In this document: in pieces, positions 1 through 8,713 of the stretch
How the letters are laid out: each line of letters begins with the position of its first letter
How positions within the stretch are numbered: the first letter of the stretch is position 1
Source of the DNA: Robbsia sp. KACC 23696
GTDB lineage: Bacteria > Pseudomonadota > Gammaproteobacteria > Burkholderiales > Burkholderiaceae
NCBI RefSeq assembly: GCF_039852015.1
Contig: NZ_CP156626.1
Location: 3,196,249 to 3,260,248, forward strand
Direction: 5' to 3'
DNA: 64,000 nucleotides
Position numbers and translations under genes: made by a program
Notes under the pieces: model-generated
The model's input: the letters and a program-made list of their open reading frames with translations, nothing else
What the model was told of the DNA's origin: nothing
Databases searched by the model: none

Positions 1-1145
1 TCGGACATGATCAGCCATCCTTCGCCGCCCGGCGCCAAGCGTGCCGCCAGCCCATCGAGAAAACCCAGCAACATCCGGCTGCCCGGGTCGTACACGGCCG
101 CCTCGATCGGCGAGCTCGGCCGGGCGGGCAACCACGGCGGGTTGCAGACGATCAGCGCGGCGCGACCCGCCGCCTCGGGCGGAAACAGATCGTGCCGCAC
201 CAGATCGATCTGCGTCTCCAAGGCGTGCCGCGCGACATTCTCGGCGGCACAGGCCAGCGCGCGCGGATCGCTGTCGGTCGAGACGATCCGCGCCACGCCG
301 CGACGCGCCAGCACGATCGACAGCACCCCCGTCCCCACGCCGATATCGAATGCCACCGGCGTGTCACGCAGCGCTGCCGGCAACGGCGCCTGCGCGACCA
401 GATCGACATATTCGCCGCGAACCGGCGAAAACACGCCGTAGTGCGGATGGATTCGCCCGCCCGTTTGCGGGACCTCGACCCCTTTCTTGCGCCACTCGTA
501 GGCGCCGATCACGCCGAGCAGCTCACGCATGGAAACGACCGAACCATCGTTGACGGGCGCGGCAAGGTGCGATGCCGCTGCGCGGGGGGCATCGGCCGAA
601 TCGGTATCGAACGCGACAGCGTCGCTATCCGCCGCGACGTCCGCTGCCGAATTCGCCTGTGCCTCCACCGCCGGCGAGGCAACGGCCGCCGGCCCGTAGA
701 CCCATTCGCATGCGCCGCGCACGTCCGGGGCACGACGCAAGGGCAGCCGGTAATCGCTGCCCAGAGGCAGTAGCAAGGCCCCCAGCGTCCGGGCACGCTG
801 TGACTGTGCGAGCCGGTGCCGGTTGAATGCATCGGCGAGATGTCGGTCTGGTGCCTTCTCGGCGGCCGACGGCTTGCGCCCGGTCTTTTTTTCGATGCGA
901 CGCCCCAACGCCTGAAGCAGTTGCCGCGCATTCTGGAAATCGCCACGCCAGAGCAAGGCGGCGCCTTCGCACGCCAGCCGATAGGCTTGATCGGCCGGCA
1001 TCGTATCGTCGGCGACGATCACGCGCTTCGGCACCGGCACGCCCGCCTCGGAACGCCAAAGCGCCTGATGCGTCACGCCGTTTTCTTCCCAGACCATCAT
1101 CGGCACGTCGGCGGCCTGTCCCTTGCTGTCGTCACCGCTTGTCAT
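1..1145 (-). CDS. class I SAM-dependent methyltransferase (3' part outside the window)
   Basis: The reading frame begins at ATG 1145 and runs leftward off the window, so the C-terminus is missing. About 380 residues are visible. The N-terminal ~260 residues are poorly conserved in appearance. They are followed by a SAM-binding motif I (DIGVGTGVLSIVLA, starting near residue 266) and, further on, a VCNPPW motif. The NPP(Y/W) signature is known from methyltransferases that modify amide or exocyclic amino nitrogens, such as HemK/PrmC and adenine or guanine N-methyltransferases. The exact substrate cannot be told. The gene is divergent from the permease at 1409. The family is confident; the target is unassigned. 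Confidence 0.8.
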   Translation of the reverse strand, partial: MTSGDDSKGQAADVPMMVWEENGVTHQALWRSEAGVPVPKRVIVADDTMPADQAYRLACEGAALLWRGDFQNARQLLQALGRRIEKKTGRKPSAAEKAPDRHLADAFNRHRLAQSQRARTLGALLLPLGSDYRLPLRRAPDVRGACEWVYGPAAVASPAVEAQANSAADVAADSDAVAFDTDSADAPRAAASHLAAPVNDGSVVSMRELLGVIGAYEWRKKGVEVPQTGGRIHPHYGVFSPVRGEYVDLVAQAPLPAALRDTPVAFDIGVGTGVLSIVLARRGVARIVSTDSDPRALACAAENVARHALETQIDLVRHDLFPPEAAGRAALIVCNPPWLPARPSSPIEAAVYDPGSRMLLGFLDGLAARLAPGGEGWLIMS

Positions 1146-1408
1146 TCTCAACCCCTTTCATTCCCGTCCTACCCCGCGACACAGCCCCCTCGACAGTCGA
1201 TCTTTCGATCCCCTGCCCGGGACCCTGCGGGATAAATCATGTTCGCCGAAGGCAGGGTCTCACAACCGAGCGCTTCACGACAGCGTTGACCCGACTTATT
1301 GGTCAATTTCCGGTTTCATCGTTATGCTGGCGCCGAATCCGTGCAAATCCACGCAGCCAGGCAAGGACAGGGCGCGGCTCCTTTATTCCGAACGAGTGAC
1401 TTCGACTT

Positions 1409-2818
1409 ATGGCCAATACCTGGTTCCCGCAATGGCGTCGCGTTCCCGTCGATGCCCGCGACGGCGGCAGTCGCGTGATCGCCCCCGATGAGCGGCCGCC
1501 GCTCGGGCAATTGCTGCTGCTCGGCGCCCAGCATACCGTCGCGATGTTCGGCTCCACGGTACTCGCGCCGTTGCTGATGGGCTTCGATCCCAATCTCGCC
1601 ATCCTGATGTCGGGCATCGGCACCTTGCTGTTCTTCCTGATCGTCGGCGGCCGCGTGCCGAGCTATCTGGGCTCGAGTTTCGGCTTCATCGGCGTCGTGA
1701 TCGCCGTGAGCGGCTACAGCGGTCACGGCGTGAATGGCCAGATCGCCGACGCGCTCGGCGGTATCGTCGCCTGCGGCGCGGTATTCGCCTTGACGGGCTT
1801 AATTGTCATGGCAACTGGTTCGCGGTGGATCGAGGTGCTGATGCCACCGGTGGTGACCGGTGCCGTCGTGGCCGTCATCGGCCTGAATCTCGCCCCGGTG
1901 GCGATCCGCTCCGTATCGGGTTCGGGATTCGACAGCGCCATCGCCCTGATGACCATCGTCTGCATCGGCCTGGTCGCCGTCCTGGCACGCGGCGCCTGGT
2001 CGCGGCTGCTGATTCTGCTCGGCCTGCTATCGGCCTATCTACTGTATCTGCTGGTCGCCAATGGCTTCGGCTGGGGGCCAGCGGTCGACTTCGGCAAAGT
2101 CGCGGCGGCGCCGTGGTTCGGCCTTCCCGCCTTCCACTCGCCACGCTTCACGCCGCACGGCATGCTATTGATTGTGCCCGTGGCCATCATCCTGATCGCC
2201 GAAAACCTGGGGCACGTCAAAGCCGTCGGCGCCATGTGCGGCCGCAATCTGGATCGCTATCTCGGTCGCGCCTTCATCGGGGATGGGGTGGCGACGATCG
2301 TTTCCGCCGCCGTCGGCGGCACCGGCGTCACGACCTATGCCGAAAATATCGGCGTAATGGCCGTGACGCGGATCTATTCGACGCTGGTCTTCGTCGCCGC
2401 GGCAGGCTTCGCGATCCTGCTCGGTCTCTCGCCGAAATTCGGTGCCTTGGTACAGACGCTGCCGGGCCCGGTGTTGGGCGGTACATCGATCGTCGTGTTC
2501 GGCCTGATCGCCGTGTCGGGCGCCCGCATCTGGATTCAAAACCACGTCAACCTCAACGACACGCGCAATCTGCTGGTGGCGGCGGTCACGCTGGTGCTTG
2601 GCGCGGGCGATTTCACGATTCATCTGTGGGGCTTTCCGCTGGGCGGCATCGGGACGGCGACCTTCGGCGCGATTCTGCTGAATGCCCTCTTGTCGCTGCG
2701 CCCGACGCCTGGCGCCGCAGAAGGCGCCGCGCCCGGCGATGCCGGCACCGCGATCGGCGATGCCGGCACCGCGATCGGCGCGGAAACGTCCGCTCAAGAC
2801 AGTCCGAATAAGCTCTAA
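1409..2818 (+). CDS. rutG: RutG-like pyrimidine (uracil) permease, NCS2 family
   Basis: A 469-residue polytopic membrane protein of the nucleobase:cation symporter-2 family. The N-terminal segment (VIAPDERPPLGQ), the GGRVPSYLGSS stretch, AENLGHVKAV and the signature TTYAENIGVMAVT correspond well to the E. coli RutG sequence as recalled, rather than to xanthine permeases. It should import uracil or related pyrimidines across the inner membrane with protons. The rest of the rut pathway is not in the window. Near the C-terminus the stretch GDAGTAI is repeated in tandem, encoded by two 21-bp direct repeats around 2738-2779. This tail lies outside the conserved transport core. It stands alone between a divergent methyltransferase and the polyol operon. 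Confidence 0.88.
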   Translation: MANTWFPQWRRVPVDARDGGSRVIAPDERPPLGQLLLLGAQHTVAMFGSTVLAPLLMGFDPNLAILMSGIGTLLFFLIVGGRVPSYLGSSFGFIGVVIAVSGYSGHGVNGQIADALGGIVACGAVFALTGLIVMATGSRWIEVLMPPVVTGAVVAVIGLNLAPVAIRSVSGSGFDSAIALMTIVCIGLVAVLARGAWSRLLILLGLLSAYLLYLLVANGFGWGPAVDFGKVAAAPWFGLPAFHSPRFTPHGMLLIVPVAIILIAENLGHVKAVGAMCGRNLDRYLGRAFIGDGVATIVSAAVGGTGVTTYAENIGVMAVTRIYSTLVFVAAAGFAILLGLSPKFGALVQTLPGPVLGGTSIVVFGLIAVSGARIWIQNHVNLNDTRNLLVAAVTLVLGAGDFTIHLWGFPLGGIGTATFGAILLNALLSLRPTPGAAEGAAPGDAGTAIGDAGTAIGAETSAQDSPNKL

Positions 2819-2897
2819 AAACCAGTCGAGGGAAGAACTTTTGCCCTTGGAACCGATTTCGACGGGTTTACACCATGTTGACAGGGCAATAACGAAA

Positions 2898-2928
2898 AAC
2901 TGATCATTAGCCCACCCGGTGATCAGTT
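2898..2928. promoter_or_regulatory. inverted repeat, candidate operator of the polyol operon
   Basis: A perfect 9-bp inverted repeat, AACTGATCA-N13-TGATCAGTT, lies 120 bp upstream of the binding-protein start at 3048. Long palindromic operators are usual for SorC/DeoR-type sugar regulators. The regulator at 11758-12714 is the obvious candidate to bind here. The assignment is by position and symmetry only. Confidence 0.45.
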
Positions 2929-3047
2929 ATACAAAAAATCGCTCTGGAGCAGGAGGGTGCGGGCGTCGATATGACGCAAATCGCGGCATGTGTTCCGCGG
3001 CCCCCCTGGCATTCCGCGCCGGGAGGGCCGACCAGGAGACAAGCACG

Positions 3048-4490
3048 ATGTCGTCGTACTTCCCGCAGCATGCCGCAGCCGGACATTCGGCCGCAGCCCT
3101 TTCCCCCAACGCCCCCCTGCGCGCGACGCGGTCCGCCTCAGGCGCATTGCTCCGCCGGCGACCGCTCGCGCGTTTGCTTGGGACCTCGTTGCTGTCGCTC
3201 GGCACGGTCCTGGGCCTGGCATGGTCCGCCGGCGCGCATGCCGCAACCACGCTGACCATCGGCACGATCAACAATCCGGACATGGTCGAGCTGCGCAAGC
3301 TGGGCCCTGAATTCGAGAAAAGCCATCCCGATATCAAGCTGCGTTGGGTGACGCTCGAGGAAAACCTGCTGCGCCAGCGACTGACGACCGACATCACGAC
3401 CGGCAGCGGTCAATTCGACGTGATGACCATCGGCGCGTATGAAACGCCGCTGTGGGCGAAGCGCGGCTGGCTCAGCCCGTTGACGAATCTGCCCGCCAGC
3501 TACGACGTCGACGACATCGTCAAGACGGCCCGTGACAGCCTCAGCTATCAGAACAACCTGTACGCGCTGCCCTTCTACGTCGAAAGCTCGATGACCTTCT
3601 ATCGCAAAGATCTTTTCGAAGCGAAGAAGCTGACGATGCCGGCGCAGCCGACCTATGACCAGATCGCCGATCTCGCCGCCAAGCTGCACGACCCGGCGCA
3701 CGGCGTTTACGGCATCTGTCTGCGCGGCAAGGCCGGATGGGGCGAAAACATGGCCTTCGTCTCGACCTTGGTGAACAGCTATGGCGGTCAATGGTTCGAC
3801 GAAAAATGGCACGCGACGATCGATACGCCGGAGTGGAAGAAGGCGATCACCTACTACACCGATGTCCTGAAAAAATACGGCCCTCCCGGCGCCAGCTCCA
3901 ACGGCTTCAATGAAAACCTGACGCTGATGTCCTCGGGCAAGTGCGGGATCTGGATCGACGCGACGGTCGCCGCAGGCCTGCTTTCCAACCCGAAACAATC
4001 GCAGGTCTCGGACAAGATCGGCTATGCAGCGGCACCGGTTGCCGTCACGCCGAAGGGCAGCCATTGGTTGTGGATGTGGTCACTCGCCATTCCGAAGAGC
4101 TCGAAGTCCCAGGATGCCGCCAAGCAGTTCGTGACCTGGGCGACATCGAAGGACTATGTCGCCTTGGTCGCCAAGGATGAAGGCTGGGCCTCGGCACCGT
4201 CCGGCACGCGCCGCTCGACCTACGCCAATCCGGCATATCAAAAAGCCGCGCCGTTTTCGGACTTCGTGTTGAAGGCGATCGAATCGGCCAATCCGAACGA
4301 CGCGACGCTGAATAAGGCACCGTACACCGGTATTCAGTTCGTGACGATTCCGGAATTCCAGTCGTTCGGCACCGTCGTCGGTCAGAGCATCGCCGGTGCA
4401 CTCGCAGGCACGATGAGTATCGATCAGGCGCTGAAGGCCGCGCAGGCGAGCGCCGATCGCGCAGTGCGCTCGGGCGGGTATCAAAAGTGA
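3048..4490 (+). CDS. polyol ABC transporter substrate-binding protein
   Basis: First gene of the polyol operon. It encodes a periplasmic solute-binding protein of the type that captures sorbitol, mannitol or arabinitol (SmoE-like, extracellular solute-binding family 1). The ATG at 3048 is preceded by AGGAG (3034-3038). The frame is open upstream to 2919 but lacks a ribosome site there. The product is 480 residues with a long basic N-region, a hydrophobic stretch (LLGTSLLSLGTVLGLAW) and a likely signal-peptidase site after AGAHA, before TTLTIGTINN. The membrane and ATPase subunits follow in the same operon. Dehydrogenase context favours D-arabinitol as one substrate; other polyols are possible. 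Confidence 0.85.
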   Translation: MSSYFPQHAAAGHSAAALSPNAPLRATRSASGALLRRRPLARLLGTSLLSLGTVLGLAWSAGAHAATTLTIGTINNPDMVELRKLGPEFEKSHPDIKLRWVTLEENLLRQRLTTDITTGSGQFDVMTIGAYETPLWAKRGWLSPLTNLPASYDVDDIVKTARDSLSYQNNLYALPFYVESSMTFYRKDLFEAKKLTMPAQPTYDQIADLAAKLHDPAHGVYGICLRGKAGWGENMAFVSTLVNSYGGQWFDEKWHATIDTPEWKKAITYYTDVLKKYGPPGASSNGFNENLTLMSSGKCGIWIDATVAAGLLSNPKQSQVSDKIGYAAAPVAVTPKGSHWLWMWSLAIPKSSKSQDAAKQFVTWATSKDYVALVAKDEGWASAPSGTRRSTYANPAYQKAAPFSDFVLKAIESANPNDATLNKAPYTGIQFVTIPEFQSFGTVVGQSIAGALAGTMSIDQALKAAQASADRAVRSGGYQK

Positions 4491-4615
4491 CCGCAAAGAC
4501 CGGGCACGTGAGTCAGGGCGAACCGGGCGGGCACGTCTCGCACGGGGAGCGGACTGAGCCGATGAAAGACGGGTCCGGTCTGCAGTCTGCAAGCAGCAAC
4601 GAAAGAGACAAGGCG

Positions 4616-5563
4616 ATGGATCTCAAAAATACGGCAACCGCGGCCTCGCGCGCATCGGACGGCACCGGCAAGGCAGGTGCTGCACGCAGCAAGCGGGGTC
4701 ATCCGGCGCGGTGGCTGGCGCAGCCTTCGATCGTGCTGCTGTTCATCTGGATGGCGGTACCGCTGGCCATGACGGTCTGGTACTCGCTGATCCATTACAA
4801 CCTGCTGAACCCCGACAACACCGGTTTTGCTGGGCTGCAGAACTATCTCTTTTTGGCGACGGACCCTTCGTTCATACCGTCGATCGTAAATACCTTGATC
4901 CTGATCGGATCGGTGCTGGCGATCACCGTCGTCGGCGGCATTCTGCTCGCCGTGCTGTTCGACCGCACCTTCCCCGGGCAGGGTATCGCACGCCTGCTTG
5001 CGATCGCGCCGTTCTTCGTGATGCCGACGGTGGCCGCGTTGATCTGGAAGAACATGATTTTGCATCCGGTCTACGGCGTGCTGGCCAAGGTCTTCGTCTT
5101 CTTCGGCTTGCAACCGATCGATTGGTTCGCGACGTTCCCGATGACCGGCGTGATCATGATCGTCGCCTGGCAATGGCTCCCGTTCGCGTTCCTGATCCTT
5201 TTCACCGCGATCCAGTCGCTGGATCAGGAACAGAAGGAGGCGGCGCAACTGGATGGTGCAGGTGCCTTCGCGATGTTTTTCCATATCACGCTGCCCCACT
5301 TGCGGCGTGCGATCGCGGTCGTGGTGATGATCGAAACCATTTTTCTGCTGTCGATCTTCGCGGAAATCTATACGACGACCAGCGGGGGACCCGGCAACGC
5401 GACGACGAATCTGTCCTACCTGATCTACTCGCTCGGCCTGCAGCAATTCGATGTCGGCCTGGCATCGGCGGGCGGCATTCTGGCGGTGATTCTGGCTAAC
5501 GTGGTGTCGTTCTTCCTGGTGCGGATGTTGGCGAAGAACCTGAAGGGAGATTACGCATCATGA
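4616..5563 (+). CDS. polyol ABC transporter permease (SmoF/MalF-like)
   Basis: An inner-membrane permease of the binding-protein-dependent sugar family, 315 residues with about six membrane segments. The EAA-type loop that contacts the ATPase is visible as KEAAQLDGAGAFAMFFHITLP. The frame could also begin at GTG 4487 (overlapping the previous stop) or ATG 4562. ATG 4616 was chosen because the added sequence is low-complexity and a purine-rich stretch (GAAAGAGA) sits seven bases upstream. It pairs with the permease at 5560, whose start overlaps this stop codon (ATGA), so translation is coupled. Confidence 0.85.
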   Translation: MDLKNTATAASRASDGTGKAGAARSKRGHPARWLAQPSIVLLFIWMAVPLAMTVWYSLIHYNLLNPDNTGFAGLQNYLFLATDPSFIPSIVNTLILIGSVLAITVVGGILLAVLFDRTFPGQGIARLLAIAPFFVMPTVAALIWKNMILHPVYGVLAKVFVFFGLQPIDWFATFPMTGVIMIVAWQWLPFAFLILFTAIQSLDQEQKEAAQLDGAGAFAMFFHITLPHLRRAIAVVVMIETIFLLSIFAEIYTTTSGGPGNATTNLSYLIYSLGLQQFDVGLASAGGILAVILANVVSFFLVRMLAKNLKGDYAS

Positions 5564-6381
5564 GCGCACATAAAAACCGCCTGCGCGACTACAGCCTCGG
5601 TGCCCTGGCATGGGTGGTCGCCCTGCTGCTGTTCTTCCCGATCTTCTGGATGTTTCTGACGTCGATCAAAAGCGAACAACAGGCCTACTCGACCGCGTTC
5701 TCGTTCACGCCCACGTTGCAGAGTTTTCAGGACGTGCTGGCGCATAGCGACTACTTCCAGTTCGCCTGGCATTCGATCGCCGTCTCGTTCGGCGTGACGA
5801 TTCTGTGCCTGCTGCTGGCCGTGCCCGCCGCCTATGCGATGGCCTTCTTTCCGACCAAGCGTACGCAATCGGTGCTGTTGTGGATGCTGTCGACCAAGAT
5901 GATGCCGTCGGTGGGCGTCCTTATTCCCATCTACCTGCTCTGGAAGAACTGGGGCCTGCTGGATACGGTGACCGGGCTGATCATCGTCTATACCTTGATC
6001 AATCTGCCGATCGCCGTCTGGATGACCTATACCTACTTCTGCGAGATTCCACGGGACATCCTCGAAGCTGCGCGCGTCGATGGGGCTACCGTGTGGACGG
6101 AGATCGTGCATCTGGTGCTGCCGATGTCGATGCCCGGTATCGCCTCCACTGGTCTGCTGCTGGTGATCCTGTCATGGAACGAGGCTTTCTGGAGCATCAA
6201 TCTGTCCAGCTCCCAAGCCGCGCCGCTGACCGTGTTCATCGCCTCGTTCTCCAGCCCCGAAGGTCTGTTCTGGGCCAAGCTGTCGGCCGCATCGGTACTA
6301 GCCGTGGCGCCCGTGATGATTCTGGGATGGTTATCTCAGAAGCAGTTGGTGCGCGGACTGACGTTCGGCGCCGTGAAGTGA
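5560..6381 (+). CDS. polyol ABC transporter permease (SmoG/MalG-like)
   Basis: Second inner-membrane permease, 273 residues with about six hydrophobic segments. The ATPase-contact loop reads DILEAARVDGATVWTEIVHLVLP, the usual EAA motif of MalG-type subunits. Its ATG overlaps the stop of the upstream permease by four bases. Together the two permeases form the translocation channel for the substrate delivered by the 3048 gene product and energised by the ATPase at 7439. Confidence 0.87.
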   Translation: MSAHKNRLRDYSLGALAWVVALLLFFPIFWMFLTSIKSEQQAYSTAFSFTPTLQSFQDVLAHSDYFQFAWHSIAVSFGVTILCLLLAVPAAYAMAFFPTKRTQSVLLWMLSTKMMPSVGVLIPIYLLWKNWGLLDTVTGLIIVYTLINLPIAVWMTYTYFCEIPRDILEAARVDGATVWTEIVHLVLPMSMPGIASTGLLLVILSWNEAFWSINLSSSQAAPLTVFIASFSSPEGLFWAKLSAASVLAVAPVMILGWLSQKQLVRGLTFGAVK

Positions 6382-6426
6382 TGCCGCGTTAAAGTGAAGC
6401 ATCCATCACAGCCAACGAGCTCAGGC

Positions 6427-7356
6427 ATGAACGAAACGAATACGCGGACGCAGGACTTCACGTCGACACGGCAAGACACGCCGGGCGGCCCGGTTTCGCG
6501 GCCGGCCGCGGTCGGTGCGATCGCCGTCCCGCCACAGCCCGTCACGCACCTCGTCTGCGATTGCGACGGCGTGCTGGTCGACAGCGAAGCCGTGGCCGAC
6601 GAAGCGATGGTCAGCGCCTTGTTCGCGACCTTGACGGCGGCCGCGCGAACCACGCCCCGCGCCGCAGGCACGCCGCAAGGCGATCGTCTCCTCACGCATG
6701 CGGCGGTCGAGCACGAAGTGGGCGCACGCCTGGGGCGCACGATCGATCATGTCATCACGGCAGTGGCCGACTGCTTCGGCATGACGCTGGCGCCAGAAGC
6801 GGAACAGAGCGTGCGCATGGCCGTGGAAGCTGCCGTGCGGGCACGACAGACGGCCGTGCCGGGCGTCACCGCTGCCTTGCATGCGCTGTCGGCCAGCGGC
6901 CTGCCTTTGGCGGTGGCGAGCAATAGCATTCTGCCGCGCGTGCGCGAAGCGCTGGAAGTGGCAGGCATCACGGCACTGGTCGGCGAGCGCATTTACACCG
7001 GCGAGCGCGTGCCGCACCCGAAACCGGCGCCGGACGTTTATGTGGCCGCCTGCGCCGGTTTCGAGACGGCGCCGCAGCAATGCGCGGCGGTGGAGGACAG
7101 CGTCACCGGCGTGACGGCCGCCAGCGGCGCCGGCATGCAAGTCATCGGCTTTGCCGGCGGCACGCATCTCGACGATGCACGCGTACACGCGGGACGCCTG
7201 CATGCGGCAGGTGCTTCATGGGTCTTCGAACATATGCGTGACCTGGAAGCGATCCTGACCGCCTTGCGGTCCGGCGTCGCACCCGCCGCGCGCTATCTGC
7301 TGGTGCCGGAACCGGCCGTAGCGGCAGAGACGGCGCCGCATCGACACACCGAATAA
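6427..7356 (+). CDS. HAD-superfamily phosphatase/phosphomutase-like hydrolase
   Basis: A 309-residue protein with all four HAD motifs: [10 protein letters not shown] with nucleophile Asp45 and acid/base Asp47, SNS (motif II), HPKPAPD with the conserved Lys (motif III), and EDSVTG (motif IV). The cap placement is that of beta-phosphoglucomutase and small sugar-phosphate phosphatases. An N-terminal extension of about 40 residues precedes the domain; the ATG at 6427 has no strong ribosome site. Lying inside the polyol operon, it probably acts on a sugar phosphate or polyol phosphate from this pathway, but the substrate is inferred only from context. Confidence 0.82.
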   Translation: MNETNTRTQDFTSTRQDTPGGPVSRPAAVGAIAVPPQPVTHLVCDCDGVLVDSEAVADEAMVSALFATLTAAARTTPRAAGTPQGDRLLTHAAVEHEVGARLGRTIDHVITAVADCFGMTLAPEAEQSVRMAVEAAVRARQTAVPGVTAALHALSASGLPLAVASNSILPRVREALEVAGITALVGERIYTGERVPHPKPAPDVYVAACAGFETAPQQCAAVEDSVTGVTAASGAGMQVIGFAGGTHLDDARVHAGRLHAAGASWVFEHMRDLEAILTALRSGVAPAARYLLVPEPAVAAETAPHRHTE

Positions 7357-7438
7357 AGAGACGTCGTACTCGGCGACTGGCGCCGAGCACGACGATCATC
7401 CGCCGCCGAGCGGACATCGATTGGAGAGGAGACACACC

Positions 7439-8629
7439 ATGGCCCGACTGCAAACCCGCGATCTGAGCAAGCGATACGGCGACACCGACATCATTCACGG
7501 GATCGACCTCGACATTCAGGACGGCGAGTTCGTCGTCTTCGTCGGGCCCAGCGGCTGCGGCAAATCGACACTGCTTCGCATGATCGCCGGCTTGGAGGAC
7601 ATCACCGGCGGCGACCTGATCATCGGCGAGCGACGCGTGAACGATATCCCGCCGGCCAAGCGCGGCATCGCGATGGTGTTCCAATCGTATGCGCTCTATC
7701 CGCACATGTCGCTTTACGACAATATGGCCTTCGGCCTCAAGTTGGCCGGCAAGTCGAAAACCGAAATCGATCAGGCGGTCCGCGATGCCGCGCGGATCCT
7801 GCACATCGATCATCTGCTGGACCGCAAACCACGCCAGCTGTCGGGCGGCCAACGGCAACGGGTGGCCATCGGTCGCGCGATCACGCGCCGTCCGGATGTG
7901 TTCCTTTTCGATGAACCGTTGTCGAATCTGGACGCGGAACTGCGCGTCAAGATGCGTCTCGAATTCGCCCGGCTTCACGATGAATTGAAGACGACGATGA
8001 TTTACGTGACGCACGACCAGGTCGAAGCGATGACGCTGGCCGACAAGATCGTCGTCCTGTCGGCGGGCCGCGTGGAACAGGTCGGCTCGCCCGATACGCT
8101 GTACCACGCGCCGGCGAACCGGTTCGTCGCCGGCTTCATCGGCTCGCCGAAGATGAATTTCCTCGACGGCCGCGTCGAGTCGATCGATGCGCACGGCATC
8201 ACCGTTACCCTCAACTCGGGCGCGCGACAACGGGCGGATGTGGCCGGGGGGACCTTGCGCATCGGCGATCAAGTGACCTTGGGCGTTCGTCCGGAGCATC
8301 TGTGGTTGCCGCAGTTGGCGCCGGCTCCGGCGGGGCAGTCGCTGTCCGCGATTGCGCCCGGCGCCGCCACGAGCGCCGACGCACGCGCGGACGCACGCGG
8401 CGCGATCGTGGCCAATGCCACCGTCGTCGAATCGCTGGGCGATGTCGCCTACCTGTATGCCGAGTCGCCCGATGCCGCCGATGGTTTGATCGTACGCGTG
8501 CCGCCGCGCACGCAAGTGACGCGCAATACGCCGATGACACTGCAGGCCGAGCCGCAACACGTCCATGTGTTCGATGCGCAAGGCACGGCGCTGACGCGAC
8601 TCGACGCGTCACAGCGCAGCGCTGCCTGA
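7439..8629 (+). CDS. polyol ABC transporter ATP-binding protein (SmoK/UgpC/MalK-like)
   Basis: ATPase subunit of the polyol importer, 396 residues. Walker [10 protein letters not shown] (residues 36-44), the signature LSGGQRQR, Walker [13 protein letters not shown] and switch His in YVTHDQ are all intact. A C-terminal regulatory domain of the MalK type follows (about residue 235 to the end, with GVRPEHL). The start was set at ATG 7439 behind the GGAGAGGAG ribosome site rather than at 7421. It energises the permeases at 4616 and 5560. Confidence 0.92.
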   Translation: MARLQTRDLSKRYGDTDIIHGIDLDIQDGEFVVFVGPSGCGKSTLLRMIAGLEDITGGDLIIGERRVNDIPPAKRGIAMVFQSYALYPHMSLYDNMAFGLKLAGKSKTEIDQAVRDAARILHIDHLLDRKPRQLSGGQRQRVAIGRAITRRPDVFLFDEPLSNLDAELRVKMRLEFARLHDELKTTMIYVTHDQVEAMTLADKIVVLSAGRVEQVGSPDTLYHAPANRFVAGFIGSPKMNFLDGRVESIDAHGITVTLNSGARQRADVAGGTLRIGDQVTLGVRPEHLWLPQLAPAPAGQSLSAIAPGAATSADARADARGAIVANATVVESLGDVAYLYAESPDAADGLIVRVPPRTQVTRNTPMTLQAEPQHVHVFDAQGTALTRLDASQRSAA

Positions 8630-8713
8630 TCGGATTCCGCGCCGGTCCACTCCGGCGCGGCATGACTCGCTTCGCCCTTTATTCGCCGCTTTGCTTTGCT
8701 GATCATTCCTGCC

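Noticed and set aside
2919-3047. Upstream start of the polyol binding protein
   Set aside because: It has no ribosome site and would place about 43 residues before the signal peptide; ATG 3048 with AGGAG fits better. The right arm of the palindrome at 2898-2928 also covers this start.
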